DNA of 64,000 bases from Synchiropus splendidus (GCF_027744825.2 NC_071351.1:13963001-14027000), one strand, 5' to 3'; counted from the first letter of the stretch, positions 49,402 to 63,913 are shown. Notes: generated from the sequence alone by a model not told the origin. A program made the numbers and translations.

Positions 49402-52115
49402 GTGAGTTTTCATTTCACCAAGTTGAGCTATTTCAATTGATTTTTATTTCATTCTAATGTATTGTCAAGAGGCTTTGCCGACAGAAAATGTCTGCTTGGC
49501 GTACAAGTTAACTAAAGGAGCCTCTGATTTAATCATCTTATGCCTCTTTAGACACATGTCTTAAAGGGAAATCTCAACGCTCTTATCAGTCGGGCAGATG
49601 GCTTCCTGCAGCAGGCAGGCAGGTGAAAAGCAGAGAGGGAGAACACGACGGGATGAGATGTGCGAGAAAGGATCCTGTTATGTAATGAGGTTTGGGGACT
49701 GAAAAAAGCTGCACGGGAAGAGATGGATCTGGGAAATGAGTACTCAGAAGGATGAGCGCTTTATTAGGGTGAGGAAGGCAAGATGTCCTGGGTGAGAATG
49801 TGTGACCAGGGCTGGGGGATATTGACAGAAGCACCTGCTGCTCAGAGGTTTTCAGTCTGGTGGAGTTGGTCATACATTCACTTGTTTGTTGACTTGTTTC
49901 TGACTTCCTCATTGTGTACTCTCCTTTTATTTACTTTGGTTTAGCAAATCCTAAAAATTAACAGAATGGATGGTGTTCTGGAATAGACATCAATCCCTTC
50001 CCCCCTCCACATGTCTCGCTCCGTTATTTCGGTCCTGTTACAGGGTCTTTTCATGTCGGGAAACGGGAGACGCCACTCAGTAATAACAAATCCTGGCTTT
50101 CTTGGAAAGGCGCATTACTGTATAAACACGCTGGGATCTTAAGCGGCTGTATCATTCTGAGAGCAACCGGGGCACCAGGATATCTGTTCCTTTTCTAAAT
50201 TTGGAATGGGTGGACTGAGATGGGAGCATCAGAAAGAGCTTAATGGAAATTTTCCATGGGGTTCGAGGGAGTACTTAAAGAACTAATCAACCTTCCCTTC
50301 CGTTTCCTTAAGGGACAATAGACTTCCCAGCTGCATGACGTCCAACACTGAACACTCTATATAGGTTGCGTTTTCGCAAACAAACAGAGAAGGTTCCACA
50401 GATGCATTGATGTTTATATTTTCTGTTAGATAAAAGCCGCTCTTCGCATAGTGTCGGCGCCGTACATGTTTTCCTTCGTCATAAATCACGTGTTTGTCTC
50501 TAAAGTTCCATCGCCAGTTGTTGTGGATGTGCACTTCAAGCACCTGCTCTACTGAGATCCACTGAAAATTTTGTCTTGTCTCGTCCACGATGGTTGTGTT
50601 TGCCGTGAAACAGCGCCATCTGCTCTTTTGGTGGAGGAAGGTTTGGCATGAACATGGGCTCTTGAGAGCATTTGGCACTGAAGGCAAGCACGTTTGGCGC
50701 CTAAGCCAGGCGCCGGACCCGCGTAAACTGCTACTTTTATTTGACATGTGTAACAGAAAATATTTGTCAACAGCATTTCATTTGTGTTTACGAAATGCAA
50801 ACAAGACACAAAACACAGCATCCATCCCTTGCAAACCATTGCGACCTTGTGTAATGCGCGTTTCTATGTGGAGTTTTGGCCTGATATCGGGCTCATACAA
50901 GTGCGTGTTTGACTGAAGATTACAAGTAAAGGAAACCTGTCAATTTGGATTTGTTTTTATTTTATAATCCATTTGCATTTACTGGTATTCATTGCTGTCT
51001 GTTTTAACCGATAATCTGGGGTAAGTAAATAATTCGATTTCTATTCACTGTAGTTAACGTTTGATCCTAATGTGTTAGACATTTATTCTCAATCATAATT
51101 CTGTTAAAATGACCAGTTTCATCCGACTGGAAGCAGGACGTACCTACCTTTATTTATTCAATCTCATTTGTCATGAAATTAAATATGATAGTAAGGATTT
51201 CCACAAGTGCTCCTAACATTAAAGTATAATTTTAAAAGTTTTAAATCATAAACATAGCATTAGCAGTGTCAGAGCTTAGCTATAGTATAGAACAGGATTT
51301 TCACATAAAAAGAAGACAAATGTCAGACGCTATTTAAAAAAATTGAAATTCACGTCCGACTGACTATATAATCTACTTCCTTATGTTCACTTGTTTTAAT
51401 CTTTCCATGCATTTTGTTTTCCTCATCAAGTGATTTAAATTGTTTGCATTTCACTAACAAATATGGAGTAATCGAGACATCTATTTGCATTAAACAAATA
51501 CTTCCATGTGAGTGTGACCACTGATTCAAATTAGAATTACAAAGTAAAAAAGAAGAGTCATTTGTGTTTGTGATATATATATTTTTTGTTTTTCTTTTTC
51601 TTTTTAGGATACGCCCTCAGCTTTGTTTTGACCTTTTCATTATGGATCGGGCCCACGCCTTATAAAAACAGTCCTGTTTTTTCTCCTCTTTCAGTTTGAT
51701 CGCTGTCCAAACCATTGCGATGACAGATTGTTATTCATAAATCAGGTTTAGTAATTTATCATTCATAATCCACCTTACCTTGCCTTGTTGCAACACATAC
51801 AGCACAGCTTGGTGGGAAAGAAGGAGCTTAAAAATTATTAAGTAGTATCATTTGCTTGTTGAAACCTTTTGCAAAAAGTTTATTAAAATAATATTTCATA
51901 AATATTGTGGTTCACTATACAACTTGTCTTAAATCTTTTCACATGCTGCAGCCTATATGTTTGACGGTCACAGCTGGAGTACATCTCAATATCCTCTCAG
52001 AAGTTTCACGAGACTTCATTTCCTTGCCTCCTGATTTTATCCTTTCTTGACTTACTTATGTAAAGTGCTCACAGATATATGCTTTCATGTTAAAAAAAAA
52101 ATCTCTTTTCACAGC
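49402..52115. other. slc6a6: slc6a6 first intron
   Basis: A 2.7-kb intron between the leader exon and the first main coding exon. A 154-codon reverse-strand frame at 50283-50747 has no family motif and looks incidental. Besides the TonE-like motif, nothing else stands out. Confidence 0.5.
50244..50256. promoter_or_regulatory. Double-stranded TonE-like motif in slc6a6 intron 1
   Basis: TGGAAATTTTCCA matches TGGAAANNYNY on both strands. This motif is short and could occur by chance. Confidence 0.3.
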
Positions 52116-55100
52116 ATGGCACAGAAAGAAAAGCTGCAATGCCTAAAGGACTTCCACAAGGACACCTTAAAACCCTCGCCTGGGAAAAGCCCAGGTACGC
52201 GGCCTGAAGACGAAGCCGAGGGCAAAGCTCCGCAGAGGGAGAAGTGGGCCAGTAAGCTCGACTTTGTCCTGTCTGTGGCCGGAGGATTTGTCGGATTAGG
52301 AAATGTTTGGCGTTTTCCTTATCTTTGCTATAAGAATGGTGGAGGTAAGCAGATCATTCAAAGAAGACGGTGAAAAAAGTTGCCGGTAAATATATGTCTC
52401 TCTATCAAACAGGTGCGTTTCTCATCCCTTACTTCATCTTCCTGTTTGGAGGGGGCCTCCCAGTGTTCTTCTTGGAGGTGGCACTGGGTCAGTACACATC
52501 AGAGGGAGGAATCACCTGCTGGGCCAAGCTCTGCCCCATCTTCACTGGTAAGCCAACGCACACACATAAGAATTAACTAAAACAAAAATGAGTTATTTTT
52601 TATTCCCCCTGATATATTCTAAGTAGTTGCTATGTGAATGGTAAAAATACAGGAAGCTGCCTAGCATCGGGGGCAGCTGTGATTTTGATTTTGGGGTCAA
52701 GTTCTCTTTGTGCGTCACAGCTCCGTGCTCCCATGTTGGCTTTTGTTTCACGCAAGACACTCCGGTGACAGTTGCGAGTATGAGGTGCCGCACTTGAGCG
52801 CTGTGGACAAGCTGTGGGGCACCTTGTCCTTACTCATGTTCACACAAAATACAGCAGGCCAAAAAAGATGGAAGCCGAATGGCACCGGATCTCCGGCAGC
52901 TGCCGATGGACTCCACTATTCGAAGAATGCTGAGATGGCTGTCTATCCAACTGGCACACCGCAACCAACCAGCCAATCACAAGGCTCCATTGTCAACCCC
53001 CCCCCGCCCCACTCCGCTAATGGGTTTCTAGTCATACAAAGAATGAAACATGCTCACACTTTCCACCCCTTTCGAGGACGTTAGATAAACTAAAAGTGAC
53101 TATACCTTTAATCCTTCCTTTAGCTGACCTTGATTTCTATGGCCCTGCACCGCTCCCTCTCCTCAATGTGACAATGTAAACAGATTTATGTTTCTGACAC
53201 ATGAGGCACACTCAGTCCACACACATGCACAGACACATAGCTGCATGCCCCTGCTCCGGCTTGGCTCGGCACATTGCTTTCAAACGTGGGCTTGAAGAGG
53301 CGGGGGACGACAAGTTGATTAGTGATTATGTTAAAAATACACTTGAGAAGTTGAAGTGGGGCCAGGGGAACGGTCTGCTCGTAGCCAAGATGACTTAAAT
53401 TAGCTCCAACGCGCTTCGCTGAATAGCAACATGTAGGTTTGGAAGTTTGTGATTAGACATCAGATCATAAAATAATAGTATTAATAATATTCAATAATAA
53501 TATTAAATGTATGAAATGAAAATGAAAAGCTACCTCTGTGTTTCGAAAAACAATGACCATGCCAACAAACCAGCTTTAACTTCCTTGAGTAGTTCAACAT
53601 CCAGCCTGGCACAAGCTCCCTCTCAAGGTCCCCTGAACTCCCCCAACTGGGCTGGATCTGACCTGAAAGTGACACAGCCGAAACAGAAAAACACTCGTAT
53701 GAATCTGCGTAAACATGTATTTTGATTGACAGGTTGACTTCCTCTCTCCTCTGCAGGTATTGGCTATGCTTCCATCGTGATCGTTTCCCTGCTGAACATC
53801 TACTACATCGTGATTTTGGCATGGGGGCTTTACTACCTGTTCCAGTGCTTCCAGCCAGAGCTCCCCTGGGCAAAATGCAAGCAGCCATGGAACACTGAAA
53901 ACTGTGTGGAGGACACAGTCCGCAAGAACAAAACCCTCTGGCTGGCGGCCAACATAACCAACTTTACCTCCCCTGTCACCGAGTTCTGGGAGTGAGTTTC
54001 CTCTGACAGTATGAACACTGTCCTGCTTTCTGTCTTATGTAAATCTGTTCAAACAGGCACCTTATGTAATATTTGTGTGCTTTGGTTAATGGGCTCATGC
54101 AATGAATAACTACGTTTACATTTCAGAAATCTCTGGTGGGATTTGAACCCAGTGATTGAGGTTTAGAGTCACTAAAATGTTTTGTTAATCCTCTGCAGGC
54201 GGAACGTTCTGAGCATCTCCACGGGGATCGAGGATGTCGGCCCCTTGAAGTGGGACCTGGCGCTCTGTCTGCTTGCCGTGTGGATCATCTGCTTCTTCTG
54301 CATCTGGAAAGGAGTCAAGTCTACAGGGAAAGTAAGACATTGGCTTTGGCATTTCCTCTGACCTCATGAACAACAGAAATACTCTACTTTGTGTCCCATC
54401 GTGGACGTGTGACCCGGTAAGTGGGTCAGAACTTAACTCAAGGTACTGATTAACGTATCTATCTTTTGAGTTTGTTTTCTTGCAGGACTGCGATGAAACT
54501 GTTTTGAAACTGAGTGTCATAACATGCGGTTTGTTTTCTTGACTAGGTTGTGTATATCACAGCAACGTTCCCATTTGTGATGCTGATCGTGCTGCTGGTG
54601 CGCGGCGTGACCCTGCCAGGTGCCAGCGAGGGGATCAAATTTTACCTGTACCCCAACCTCACCCGCCTGCAGGACCCAGAGGTAGGAGTTTTTCAAGCAT
54701 GCACCATTTCGACAATGCCTTTCATACCTAGCTATTTTTTTGTTTTTGAGCTTTGAGTTGCCTTTGTTGGCTAGAAAAAACATTTTAGTAGCTCAGTCTG
54801 GCTTCTGTTGAGTCCCATTCTGCCAAGTGGTAGCAATAAAGTTCCTCTCCTTATGGGGGGTTTACAATGCCACCCTTCACTGAGATGGCAGCTGTGCCGT
54901 AGAGGATTGTGGGGCTCTCAGACTGTCCAAACTGTAAACATCTCTAACCTGAGTTCAGGAGGAACCTTACAAGGACATGTCCTCCAGATGCCCGAGAGTG
55001 TCGAAATGCAGAATTATCATACACATCTTCTGTGTCCCTTTTAGCAACCCCACACTACACAATAGACTTACATGACAGTGTGCCTAGCTTTACGTCAGCT

Positions 55101-58100
55101 GTTGCCTTGTAGGTGTGGATCGATGCCGGAACCCAGATTTTCTTCTCCTATGCAATTTGCCTGGGAGCCATGACGTCTTTGGGAAGCTACAACAAATACA
55201 AGTACAACTGCTACAGGTGAGAGACGTTCCTGCCCGGGGTAGAGAGAAAATGGGAACCTCGGTTCCGCTTGTGTACATTAACAACCTTCATGACATATGT
55301 GTGACATAGGGACTGTTTGCTGCTGGGAGGCCTCAACAGCGGTACCAGCTTTGTATCTGGCTTCGCAATATTTTCCGTCCTGGGCTTCATGGCACAAGAA
55401 CAAGGGGTGGACATTGCCGATGTGGCAGAGTCAGGTACGAGGGTCCAAGGTTGATGGCAGCAGCGATGGTGGGCGCTGCTGTCACAAACAAGGAAAAGAC
55501 GATTGGAATCTGGTCTATCAAGCGAGGCAAACCGAGTCAAGCACAGAGAGAAGCGACAATCCAGTTCTGAGAATTGACTGTAGGGGGCTGGCGTTTCGGC
55601 TTTCACTGTCCAGATGAGGCAGTTTGGGTTGAAGCGGAGATTTACGACACTTGTGGACCAGATGCCTAGTTTCAATTCTTAGACTCTGAAAGAGCTTATT
55701 TTAACTCTCGAATGATGCTGGAATGTGGAGGTATCGGCCATTGCGCACCCCTTGACAGAAAGCCCAAACAAAACTCTTCAATATCATTGTTGCCTAAAGG
55801 AGCTTTAATGGGACCTTCAGCACCATCAGATGTCCACTGACTTGTGCTCATGTCCAACATTCATGGAGTCTTGACCAGGGGACATTGTTGAGGAGATTGG
55901 CTTTCTTCTGTTAGTGACCAGCAGCACTGCTTAATAATCGCAGCCCTGGATCTCCACTGGTGGAATTCATGGATTCTCTCATAACTTTGTATTTCATGTG
56001 GACCTCCTTTCAGCATGCTTGCTTGGTTGTGTTAAACTCCTGCTCCTGAAACTGGAACTTGACGAGTAATACCAATATCGCCAAATTGCATGATCCAATT
56101 ATTAAAGCCTCAGCGCTCACATGAAGGCTGAATTGAACTCGACGTTGAAGGAGCTTTCCTGTGGATTTTGGGGAATGCCGGACCCTGCACAGCATCTCTC
56201 GCTCCAAAGTTTTCAACGACTTTTCCGAATCTCTTTAATCGTCGCAACTTCAACTTCCATCTGAATGGTCAGTCAATCCTCCTGTCCTCTCTCCCTGCCC
56301 CCTATCTTTCTCCCTCCAGGTCCTGGCTTGGCTTTCATCGCCTACCCAAAAGCTGTGTCCATGATGCCGCTGCCAACCCTCTGGGCGATCCTCTTCTTTA
56401 TCATGCTGCTGCTTCTGGGTCTCGACAGCCAGGTCAGTGCTGAATCTGGAGAAAGTAGCCCTGATCTGACCCAACATGGGCGTCTTCCAGGGACTGGATG
56501 GGAGATGCCTCTAGCTTTGGCATATGGTCTTCTATCGAGGCCTGTTCAGAGCCAACAGAGATATTCGTGAGGTTGAGTCATGCGACCCACAGGTCAGCCT
56601 ACAGCAGATTACACCATCTGCCTCTGGGGCGGGTCCTTCGGTGTGACGCGATACCCCTCGGTAGGCGAGCTAATTTGTGGTTCACAATTCAACCGAAGAG
56701 ATGGAGGTCTCCTGAGCAGTACAGCTCATGACACAGAAGCGTGAGGAAGATTCATCCCCCAAACTGTGGGTTAATTTGCGGTCTTTCTCAGCAAAGGGTG
56801 GTGTCTCTTCTTAGCTAGCTTTACCATCAAATGTTTCACTGTCACCAAAAAGATCTCACTGATTTGTTGTATTGAATGGTGAGTTGCTATCGTAAGTACA
56901 GGTGTTGCTCTTGTCAATCTAAAAGCACAATGATAAATTTAAATTTTGTGATTCACCTTTATTGCCTTAGAGCATGTGAACAATTGAACAACTGCTATGT
57001 GGTGTCATGCACAAGTATACAGTGCAGACCTCAGTACACCCCTGTGAAAGATCGCATTGCCAGTTTTATTTACGGGTGTATCAAGTTTTCAGGCATGCAA
57101 ACCTCCTGTAAATCAGCCTCTTAGTGTATTTGATGTCATCAAGGTCTCGGGTTTCATGACATCTCAAAGATCTGAGTTTTGGCTGTAAATTCTTGACACA
57201 TCGTCACTCTCTAATATTATATTTGAACGTCAAATATGGTGTCAAACTTTGCAAAAAGTCAACACCAAAGCGTGGAAAAGGCTTTTATGAATCAAGGCAA
57301 ATAAGGGACATGAGTATGAAACTCCATTATATATCACATTTCGTACTTCTAAGTGTAATACTAGCCCGGTGCTAACTCAATACTGCACATGGCCGGCTGG
57401 TCATCAAAGAGTAGCACATGTAAATACTCATGCGACTGTGGCTATTTCTATGGCAGATGCAGCGGTGGGATGCTCTCACATTCACGGCTGCACCCCCTCA
57501 CACTCTTGCTCCAGTCATGTGCGCTTTTGATGGGCTGAGGAGTCACGGTGGTGCACAAGTGATTCATTAATGTTGGTGTGGCAGCGAACCAAAAAGAGCT
57601 GCTGCTGTTGTCCATGTCTCAGAAGCATGCAATAAGATTTCTATTTTGTCTTCGCAGTTCGTTGAAGTGGAAGGCCAGATCACCTCCATCGTGGATCTGT
57701 ACCCAGACCTTCTCAGGAAAGGTTACCGGCGAGAGATCTTTATAGCTGTGATGTGTTTCATAAGCTATCTCTTGGGACTAGCCATGGTAACCAAAGTAAG
57801 TCACTTCTCAGCTCTTGTTTAGAAAAGAAAAGGTGACTCAATGGCAGAGATATCGCCACTGTCTTTCCACTTGCTGCTGCTTTTGTTATGACCAAATATG
57901 GCCTCCCACACGTTCAGCACACACATCCACTGTGTCTAAATGGAACAATTTGGTATGCCGTTTTCCGTTTATCAGTTATGCTTCAATGACGCTTCAGCAC
58001 CTGTTGAACTCTGCCTCTGTTGGTAGGGTGCCAAAATTCTTCAGCTTTCCCACTTCCCCACAACATTAACAGCCCCCACCCGGGTCTATGTGTTCTCCGA

Positions 58101-59932
58101 CTGACTTTCTCTCCACATAACTAATGCAACTCTTTTCTGTTTTCCAGGGTGGCATGTACGTGTTTCAACTCTTTGACTACTATGCAGCCAGTGGTGTGTG
58201 CCTTTTGTGGGTGGCATTCTTCGAGTGCATCGCTGTAGCCTGGGTTTATGGTAAGCGAGAGGGACTGATTTTTAAAGTCATGACTCTTGGACGACGGCTG
58301 AACAAAAGTGTCATTGTTGTGATTCGCCTCAGAGTTGTAAATAACTACATTAAGTGTGTGCTGATGGAACTATGGGCTGGGTCTAATGCTGAGCTGTGAT
58401 TGGTCGGTATTGTTGTGGTCAAGACAGTACGAGTGAGGACAAACGCGTGTGAAAAAGAAAGCAAGAAAGCTGTACATTTAAAAGGAAGCTACTGACATCT
58501 GTGTGGGTTCCGCAGTAAGAAATGAATCAGTTTTATGATTTAGTACGTACAGATTTTTATTCTCTCTTACAGGGCAACATTGGTTTACTTTAAAATAACC
58601 ATCAGGAGCAGCTTTACATCTCCCCTGATCATTACAAAATCCCCCACAACTCAAGTGGTTGGCTCATGATTAGCAGGGCTCACTCACCAAGGTCTAATCG
58701 TGGAGTGGAGTGCTGCCACTTAGGACACATTTGTGTTGTGGGGATGCACGTAAGCGTCCGGTGAGGTGACGTGACTGCCACAGCAACAGGAAGTAAGCAC
58801 AGCGGAGATTTTATTCTATTTTAAAAGAGGTGAAAATGTGGCAACACATTTATGGCTACGCTGATAAAGAACGTCCTGACCGATCTCTTTTTGATAAGAG
58901 AAATAAAGGCTGCGAGCCATAGGCTAAAGTGGAAACTCGAATATGGGCTTGTAGTATTAACAACTTATAGCATGACAACGAAGTTGGAAGTGGATGTTTT
59001 GGTTTGAAACAATAGCAGTGGTCCATGTTACCTACTGGTACGCCTGATGCAGCAACGTTGCACTTATTGCCTCACAAAAACACGTCCTGCTGGGTCAGTT
59101 TAGAGAGATAAAGATGAGACTGTTTACATTTGTACATGACCGTGAAGGGTTTATAGCCGACGGTTTGATAAGGACCTGTAAAAGTGCATATGCCAGAGGT
59201 CCATTTTACAGATGAATCCAGTAAAAACATCACGTGTGTTTATGGTCTTCAGAGATGATTTTACAAGTGACCTTTTTTTTTTTTTTTATTTTTTTTTTAT
59301 TGTGTAGGAGTTGACAACTTCTATGATGCAGTGGAGGACATGATTGGCTACAGACCAAACCCATGGATGAAGTGGAGCTGGACCATAATCACTCCCGTCC
59401 TCTGCCTGGTAAAACTTTCCATTTCTTTATTGGGTTTTGAAGAAAGAATGAAATGGTTCACGGGCGTCGGAATTGTAACGTGGTTTTGGTTTTACAGGGC
59501 TGCTTTGTCTTCTCGCTGGTGAAGTATAAGCCCTTGACCTACAACAAGGTGTATGAGTACCCGGACTGGGCCATCGGCGTAGGCTGGTGTTTGGCGCTGG
59601 CTTCCATGATATGTATCCCAATGGTGATGGTCATCAAGATCTTGCAGTCGGAGGGACCCCTGATTGAGGTGGGTGGAACCTACATTGATATTGACAAGTA
59701 GCACATCAAAAAAAATAATTCAAGATTTGGATTGCCAAATGTAAACATCATTAATAAGTGTGTCTCCATCCCACAGAGGATCAAGGCGGTGGCGGCCCCG
59801 GCGAAGTCTGGTGTCAGCTCCCGGCCCAAGGAGTACAACTTAAAGGGCAGCGAGCTGATGCAGCCGCTGGACCCCAACGGGAACAATGGCTTGAACAAGC
59901 CACCCCACACCATTGTAGAAACAATGATGTGA
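52116..59932 (+). CDS. slc6a6: Sodium- and chloride-dependent taurine transporter
   Basis: Thirteen exons (52115-52344, 52413-52547, 53757-53991, 54199-54331, 54547-54681, 55113-55216, 55310-55434, 56320-56432, 57658-57795, 58148-58250, 59308-59408, 59498-59668, 59777-59932) give 625 residues in phase (human 620). The start [20 protein letters not shown] is almost the human TauT N-terminus. TM1 has [20 protein letters not shown]. The large extracellular loop has two Cys and the N-glycosylation sites NKT, NIT and NFT. TM6 is near [20 protein letters not shown]. The C-terminus ends HTIVETMM, as in human. TauT imports taurine and beta-alanine with Na+ and Cl- at the plasma membrane, important in osmoregulation. 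It converges with grip2, as in human 3p25. Confidence 0.97.
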
Positions 59933-61425
59933 GCGCTCTCTGTGAGAGGAATATGATTTGACGTGCTTTCCGTATTATTCATATGCTAACTTTAATGACA
60001 GTAGGTTTACAATGTCTGTTTTTTTCATGGTAGACAAAATAATGGGATTACGATAAAAAAAAAAAAGATATATTGTTGTCGTAAGTTTTGGCTCTGGTAA
60101 ATTGTATTGTATATTTGCGATCCTGTTGTTGGTGTTACAATTGTTCCGGCTGTAGTTGACACTGAGCTCAGATTAGGCTTCTTTAATGTTTACTAACTTT
60201 CTGTTGATCGCAGAGAGACCAGGAAGTTGCTCATTTTGAGAAACGTCATGTGTAAAGCTAATCAATATCGACACAGGAGTTTTTAAACTTATAACTTGTG
60301 AAGATGATGCACTAGATTTGAATTCAGTGTAAGAAGAGAATGTTTTAGTACTGCAGGTAACTTAACTTTAACTGTACTCACACAATATTCTGAGAGCACT
60401 TAAAACGCCTTGAAATACTTCCCTGTCTTGCCTGGCATGTTAGCATTGGTGCTAAGAGAGAAAGAAGTCGGGCCTTTGGTTTGTAGAGTAAAAGGCATTA
60501 TGATGGACAGCCCTCGTAACTAGTGAACAAAAAAAGAAGTTGACTACGTTATGTAAAGTCACGTGCACACAGTACTTGTGTTTTTATGAATGTACTCATG
60601 CTGGCAGCGGAAGCTGGCTGGCCACATCACTGAACCAACTTGTTGAGCTCTTGGCTAAAAGATATGCAAAACTAAATCAAAAACAAAAGGGGAAAAAAAG
60701 GAAAATGACTATGTTAAGAAAAAAAGGGACGTGTTATCATTAGAGTATTTCTACATTGCCTGAGTGACTACTAAAGTCAGTTGCAGTGCATTTAAAAAAA
60801 CTCTCTTTGCACTTTATATGTCATAACACCTCGGTTACGTAGTTATTGTCTCATGCAACTGCAGTAAAACTTTAGAGATATTTTTACTAAACCATATCTG
60901 TCGTAGACATAAAACATTTCAGTCTGGTGTCCTTTCACCTCTTAGTTCAGGTTCATGGACCGCCTTCAACTGCGACAGCATCGCGCAAAGTGACATAGGA
61001 ATCAAACAATTCAATAACAGACTAGTCTCTCAAATCTGCTTAGCTGTAGTATCATAGAAATTGAATTGTTTTTACATCACATTTGCCTTTTGTAACAATT
61101 TTATACTTCATCATTCAACCACTATCACTTATATTACTACTGATAGCTAAGGACAGTTGTTTTGTAAATATTGATCCTTGTGATTTGGGAATGTATCATG
61201 TGCACAAGCAAATGTAAGCATATCATAATTGACAACTGGATTTGAGATGGAGCAAAACATACTTTAATTAATTAAAAATGCTAACAAATTGTCCACAACA
61301 CGAGCCACTACAGAACACCGTTGATGTGTAACAGTCTTGTGCTACTCTCAAATTTGAAGTGTACCAAAGTATTTTTGTAACACTATTGTCCCCTTTTAGA
61401 TGCACATTGCATCATGTAGATGGAA

Positions 61426-61431
61426 AATAAA
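61426..61431 (+). terminator. slc6a6: slc6a6 poly(A) signal
   Basis: AATAAA about 1.5 kb after the stop, implying a long 3' UTR (59933 to about 61450) with several AT-rich patches. Confidence 0.6.
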
Positions 61432-61449
61432 ACATATTTTTCTTTTAGC

Positions 61450-63301
61450 TGCCAGTGTGAGTTTTTATTGACCTCTGTTTTTTCTCGAAATGGCAACCTT
61501 TGAGCAGCTGTAGTCGCCCTACTGCCGTCTTTGAGTCCACCACTAGATGGAATTTTACACACCACGACTTTGACTGGAAGGGCACCGTGGCATAAATAGG
61601 TCATTACTGAGAGTCGATGTGGCATGTGTCACCCAGATTAGATTCAAGATTTCTATTTCATCAATCATCAGTGACACACAAACCCTGCAGGGATCACTTT
61701 ACAGCCCAGCAGCTGTCAAAGGGACATAACTGGACATTGAGACACTCCGGTGCTTATCGTTGGTTTCTTGCTTAGAATGAGTCGGATCTGTGCTTTTGGT
61801 TTTAAAATGTGTCGCGGTGACTCATTGCCCTAGATTTGAACTTCCTCCAGCAGAGTCCAGTGACATCCATTTCCCAGAGATAACGCTATCTGACAACTTT
61901 ATTACTTCCAATTATTATCCCAACCGTAGACTCTAATGAGAACATTAGCTCACAAGGAAAGCGGAAATGTAACTTCAGTTAACGAACAAGTGTTCCAACA
62001 GGTTAACACACTTCTACAGGAGTTCCCTTCATCCACTGGGACGGCACCTGATGAGAAGAAAGTGACATGGAGTAACATTATAACAATGAAAGAAGGGGGA
62101 AGAAGGATAAAACCACTTAAATTTTAATTTAAAAAGAATAAAAAATGTTATCTAGGGAAATTTAAATATATTTTTAAGGCAAAATATTGTCAAGGAAATA
62201 TTTTTTTTCAATAATTGTCAGAATAAATTTTAAAAAAATGTTGCCACAAGCTCAGAATAATGACCAGTCAACAAAATTCTCTTAAAACTTTATTCTATAA
62301 AAAGAAACAATTTCCATGATAAACAATAATAAAAGTACACTTGACTTTAGTTACTGACACAATTTCAAAACCCCAAAATTGCTAGGATGTGCCGTCATTA
62401 AAAACAATCACAGCGTTGACAGTAAAATTAAATATACCCTTAATAATAAATATGTATCCATAAAGCGTCTTGATAATGCACACCTTTGAAGTGTGCACCC
62501 TTGTTACGCTTCATGCATGCTTGATAGGGGGAAGAAAAACATATACTTTTGAGAGAAAATGGTTCTTAAATTTGGAGACCTCAGCTTCAGACAGACTTGA
62601 CCAGCACTGTACAACACCATAAAACACAGACTCGGGGGTCACAGTGGGACACTTGTGTATCAGTGAAGGAGAGTCAAAGCAGTGTTTTGTGTTTTAGGTT
62701 AGATGTGTTTCTTTTTATTTGAAAAAGAAACAGGAAGTGCAAAGACATTGTGGATAGTAAGCGGTGCAAAAACTTTTGGGGCAGTTGGTGGTGCACCAAG
62801 AAATAGTTCCTGTGTGAGGTAAACAAAGGAAACAAAACTATGTGAACATTGTGCTCATTGAAGCAACGTTGAGGGAGAACATGCTGCTTGGGTGCGAGTG
62901 CCATATTTAACTCCCCCGTTGAGTGGAGTTGTGCATGTGTTGACGTCTCCATTAGAAGCTCCAACTCCCCTCTTATATAACCCAGTTGATGTGGAGCAGG
63001 AGGGGAGGTGGGTTGTTCTGCCGTACATCATGTTACCACTGTGTCTAAAACCAGCAGAGGCAGCGGCGGCGAGCGCTTTGAAAATGTGAACGCACTAGAT
63101 GCTTTGGCTTGGATTTTTCCTCAGCTTGAAAGTCTAATTGTGCATGTGATGGATGCCCAACGTGCTGGACATCAGTGTGAAGGTCTCTGAGGTACAATGT
63201 GACAAACTAAATGGTGCATGACACGTGTGTGTGTGTGTGTGTGTGGTCCTCAACGCGGAGGTAGTTGACTAATCCTAGGGAGCAGAAGGGGGGGGCTGTG
63301 G
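61450..63301. other. Convergent 3' region of slc6a6 and grip2
   Basis: Probably the grip2 3' UTR on the reverse strand; a reverse AATAAA lies at about 62290. A (GT)n tract is at 63225-63245. No separate gene recognised. Confidence 0.45.
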
Positions 63302-63913
63302 TCACAAGGCGATGCTGTTGGTCCTGTGCTGTGAGAAGCAGAAGAGTGATTTTGAAGGGTCGCCACAGTTGTCAGCCAGCTGGGTCACCGAGGTTTCCAG
63401 AGGATTCCTGCTAATGACCAAATCCAGCGTGTCTCCAGCGTCCCTGATCAGGGGGACAGTCAGACTGCAGTCCAAATCCCTCGTCCTTATCCGGTTCACC
63501 TAGACGTGACAAACACATTTGTAGGTTATGTCAAAACATGCTCAGTGATCTGTCAAAACATTATGACAACCTCCCTTATACACACTAAAATTCAAGGTGT
63601 GTTTCCAGTCTGCATGAGCCCACAAGTTTCCAAGGAACTCAACCGTTGATCATAAAACAATAGAAGGTTCCACTCCACATCTGAGCCAGATCATTTCAGT
63701 CACGCCCAACATGGCTGCTTTTAAATAGAAAAGGTTTGTCACTGTTGGTGACCTTATGCCGTTTACCTGAAGAATCCTGTCAAAAGACTTCAGCCCAGCA
63801 CAGTCAGCCGGGCCATCGGGCCGGATCATGTTGACAAAGACACCCTTCTCCAGAAGGCCATCAGACACACTGAAGCCGAAGTCACGAGTGTCAAGGTCTT
63901 TAATGACGGTCAC
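63302..63913 (-). CDS. grip2: Glutamate receptor-interacting protein 2, last two exons (partial)
   Basis: Exon 63767-63913 (49 codons, phase 0) reads [20 protein letters not shown] then [20 protein letters not shown]. This is the last PDZ domain of the GRIP family, with the carboxylate-binding loop as FGFS. The final exon 63302-63499 ([20 protein letters not shown], then [10 protein letters not shown]) completes the PDZ and ends [12 protein letters not shown] proteins are multi-PDZ scaffolds for AMPA receptors and ephrins at synapses. GRIP1 and GRIP2 look alike here; the slc6a6 neighbour (human SLC6A6-GRIP2, 3p25) decides for grip2. All upstream PDZ exons lie beyond the right edge. Confidence 0.88.

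Noticed and set aside
50283..50747. 154-codon reverse-strand open frame in slc6a6 intron 1
   Set aside because: No recognisable domain, no splice context or promoter, and low-complexity neighbours; judged chance.
52710..53084. 124-codon frame between slc6a6 exons 3 and 4
   Set aside because: Intronic; the true exons join in phase without it and it has no transporter similarity.
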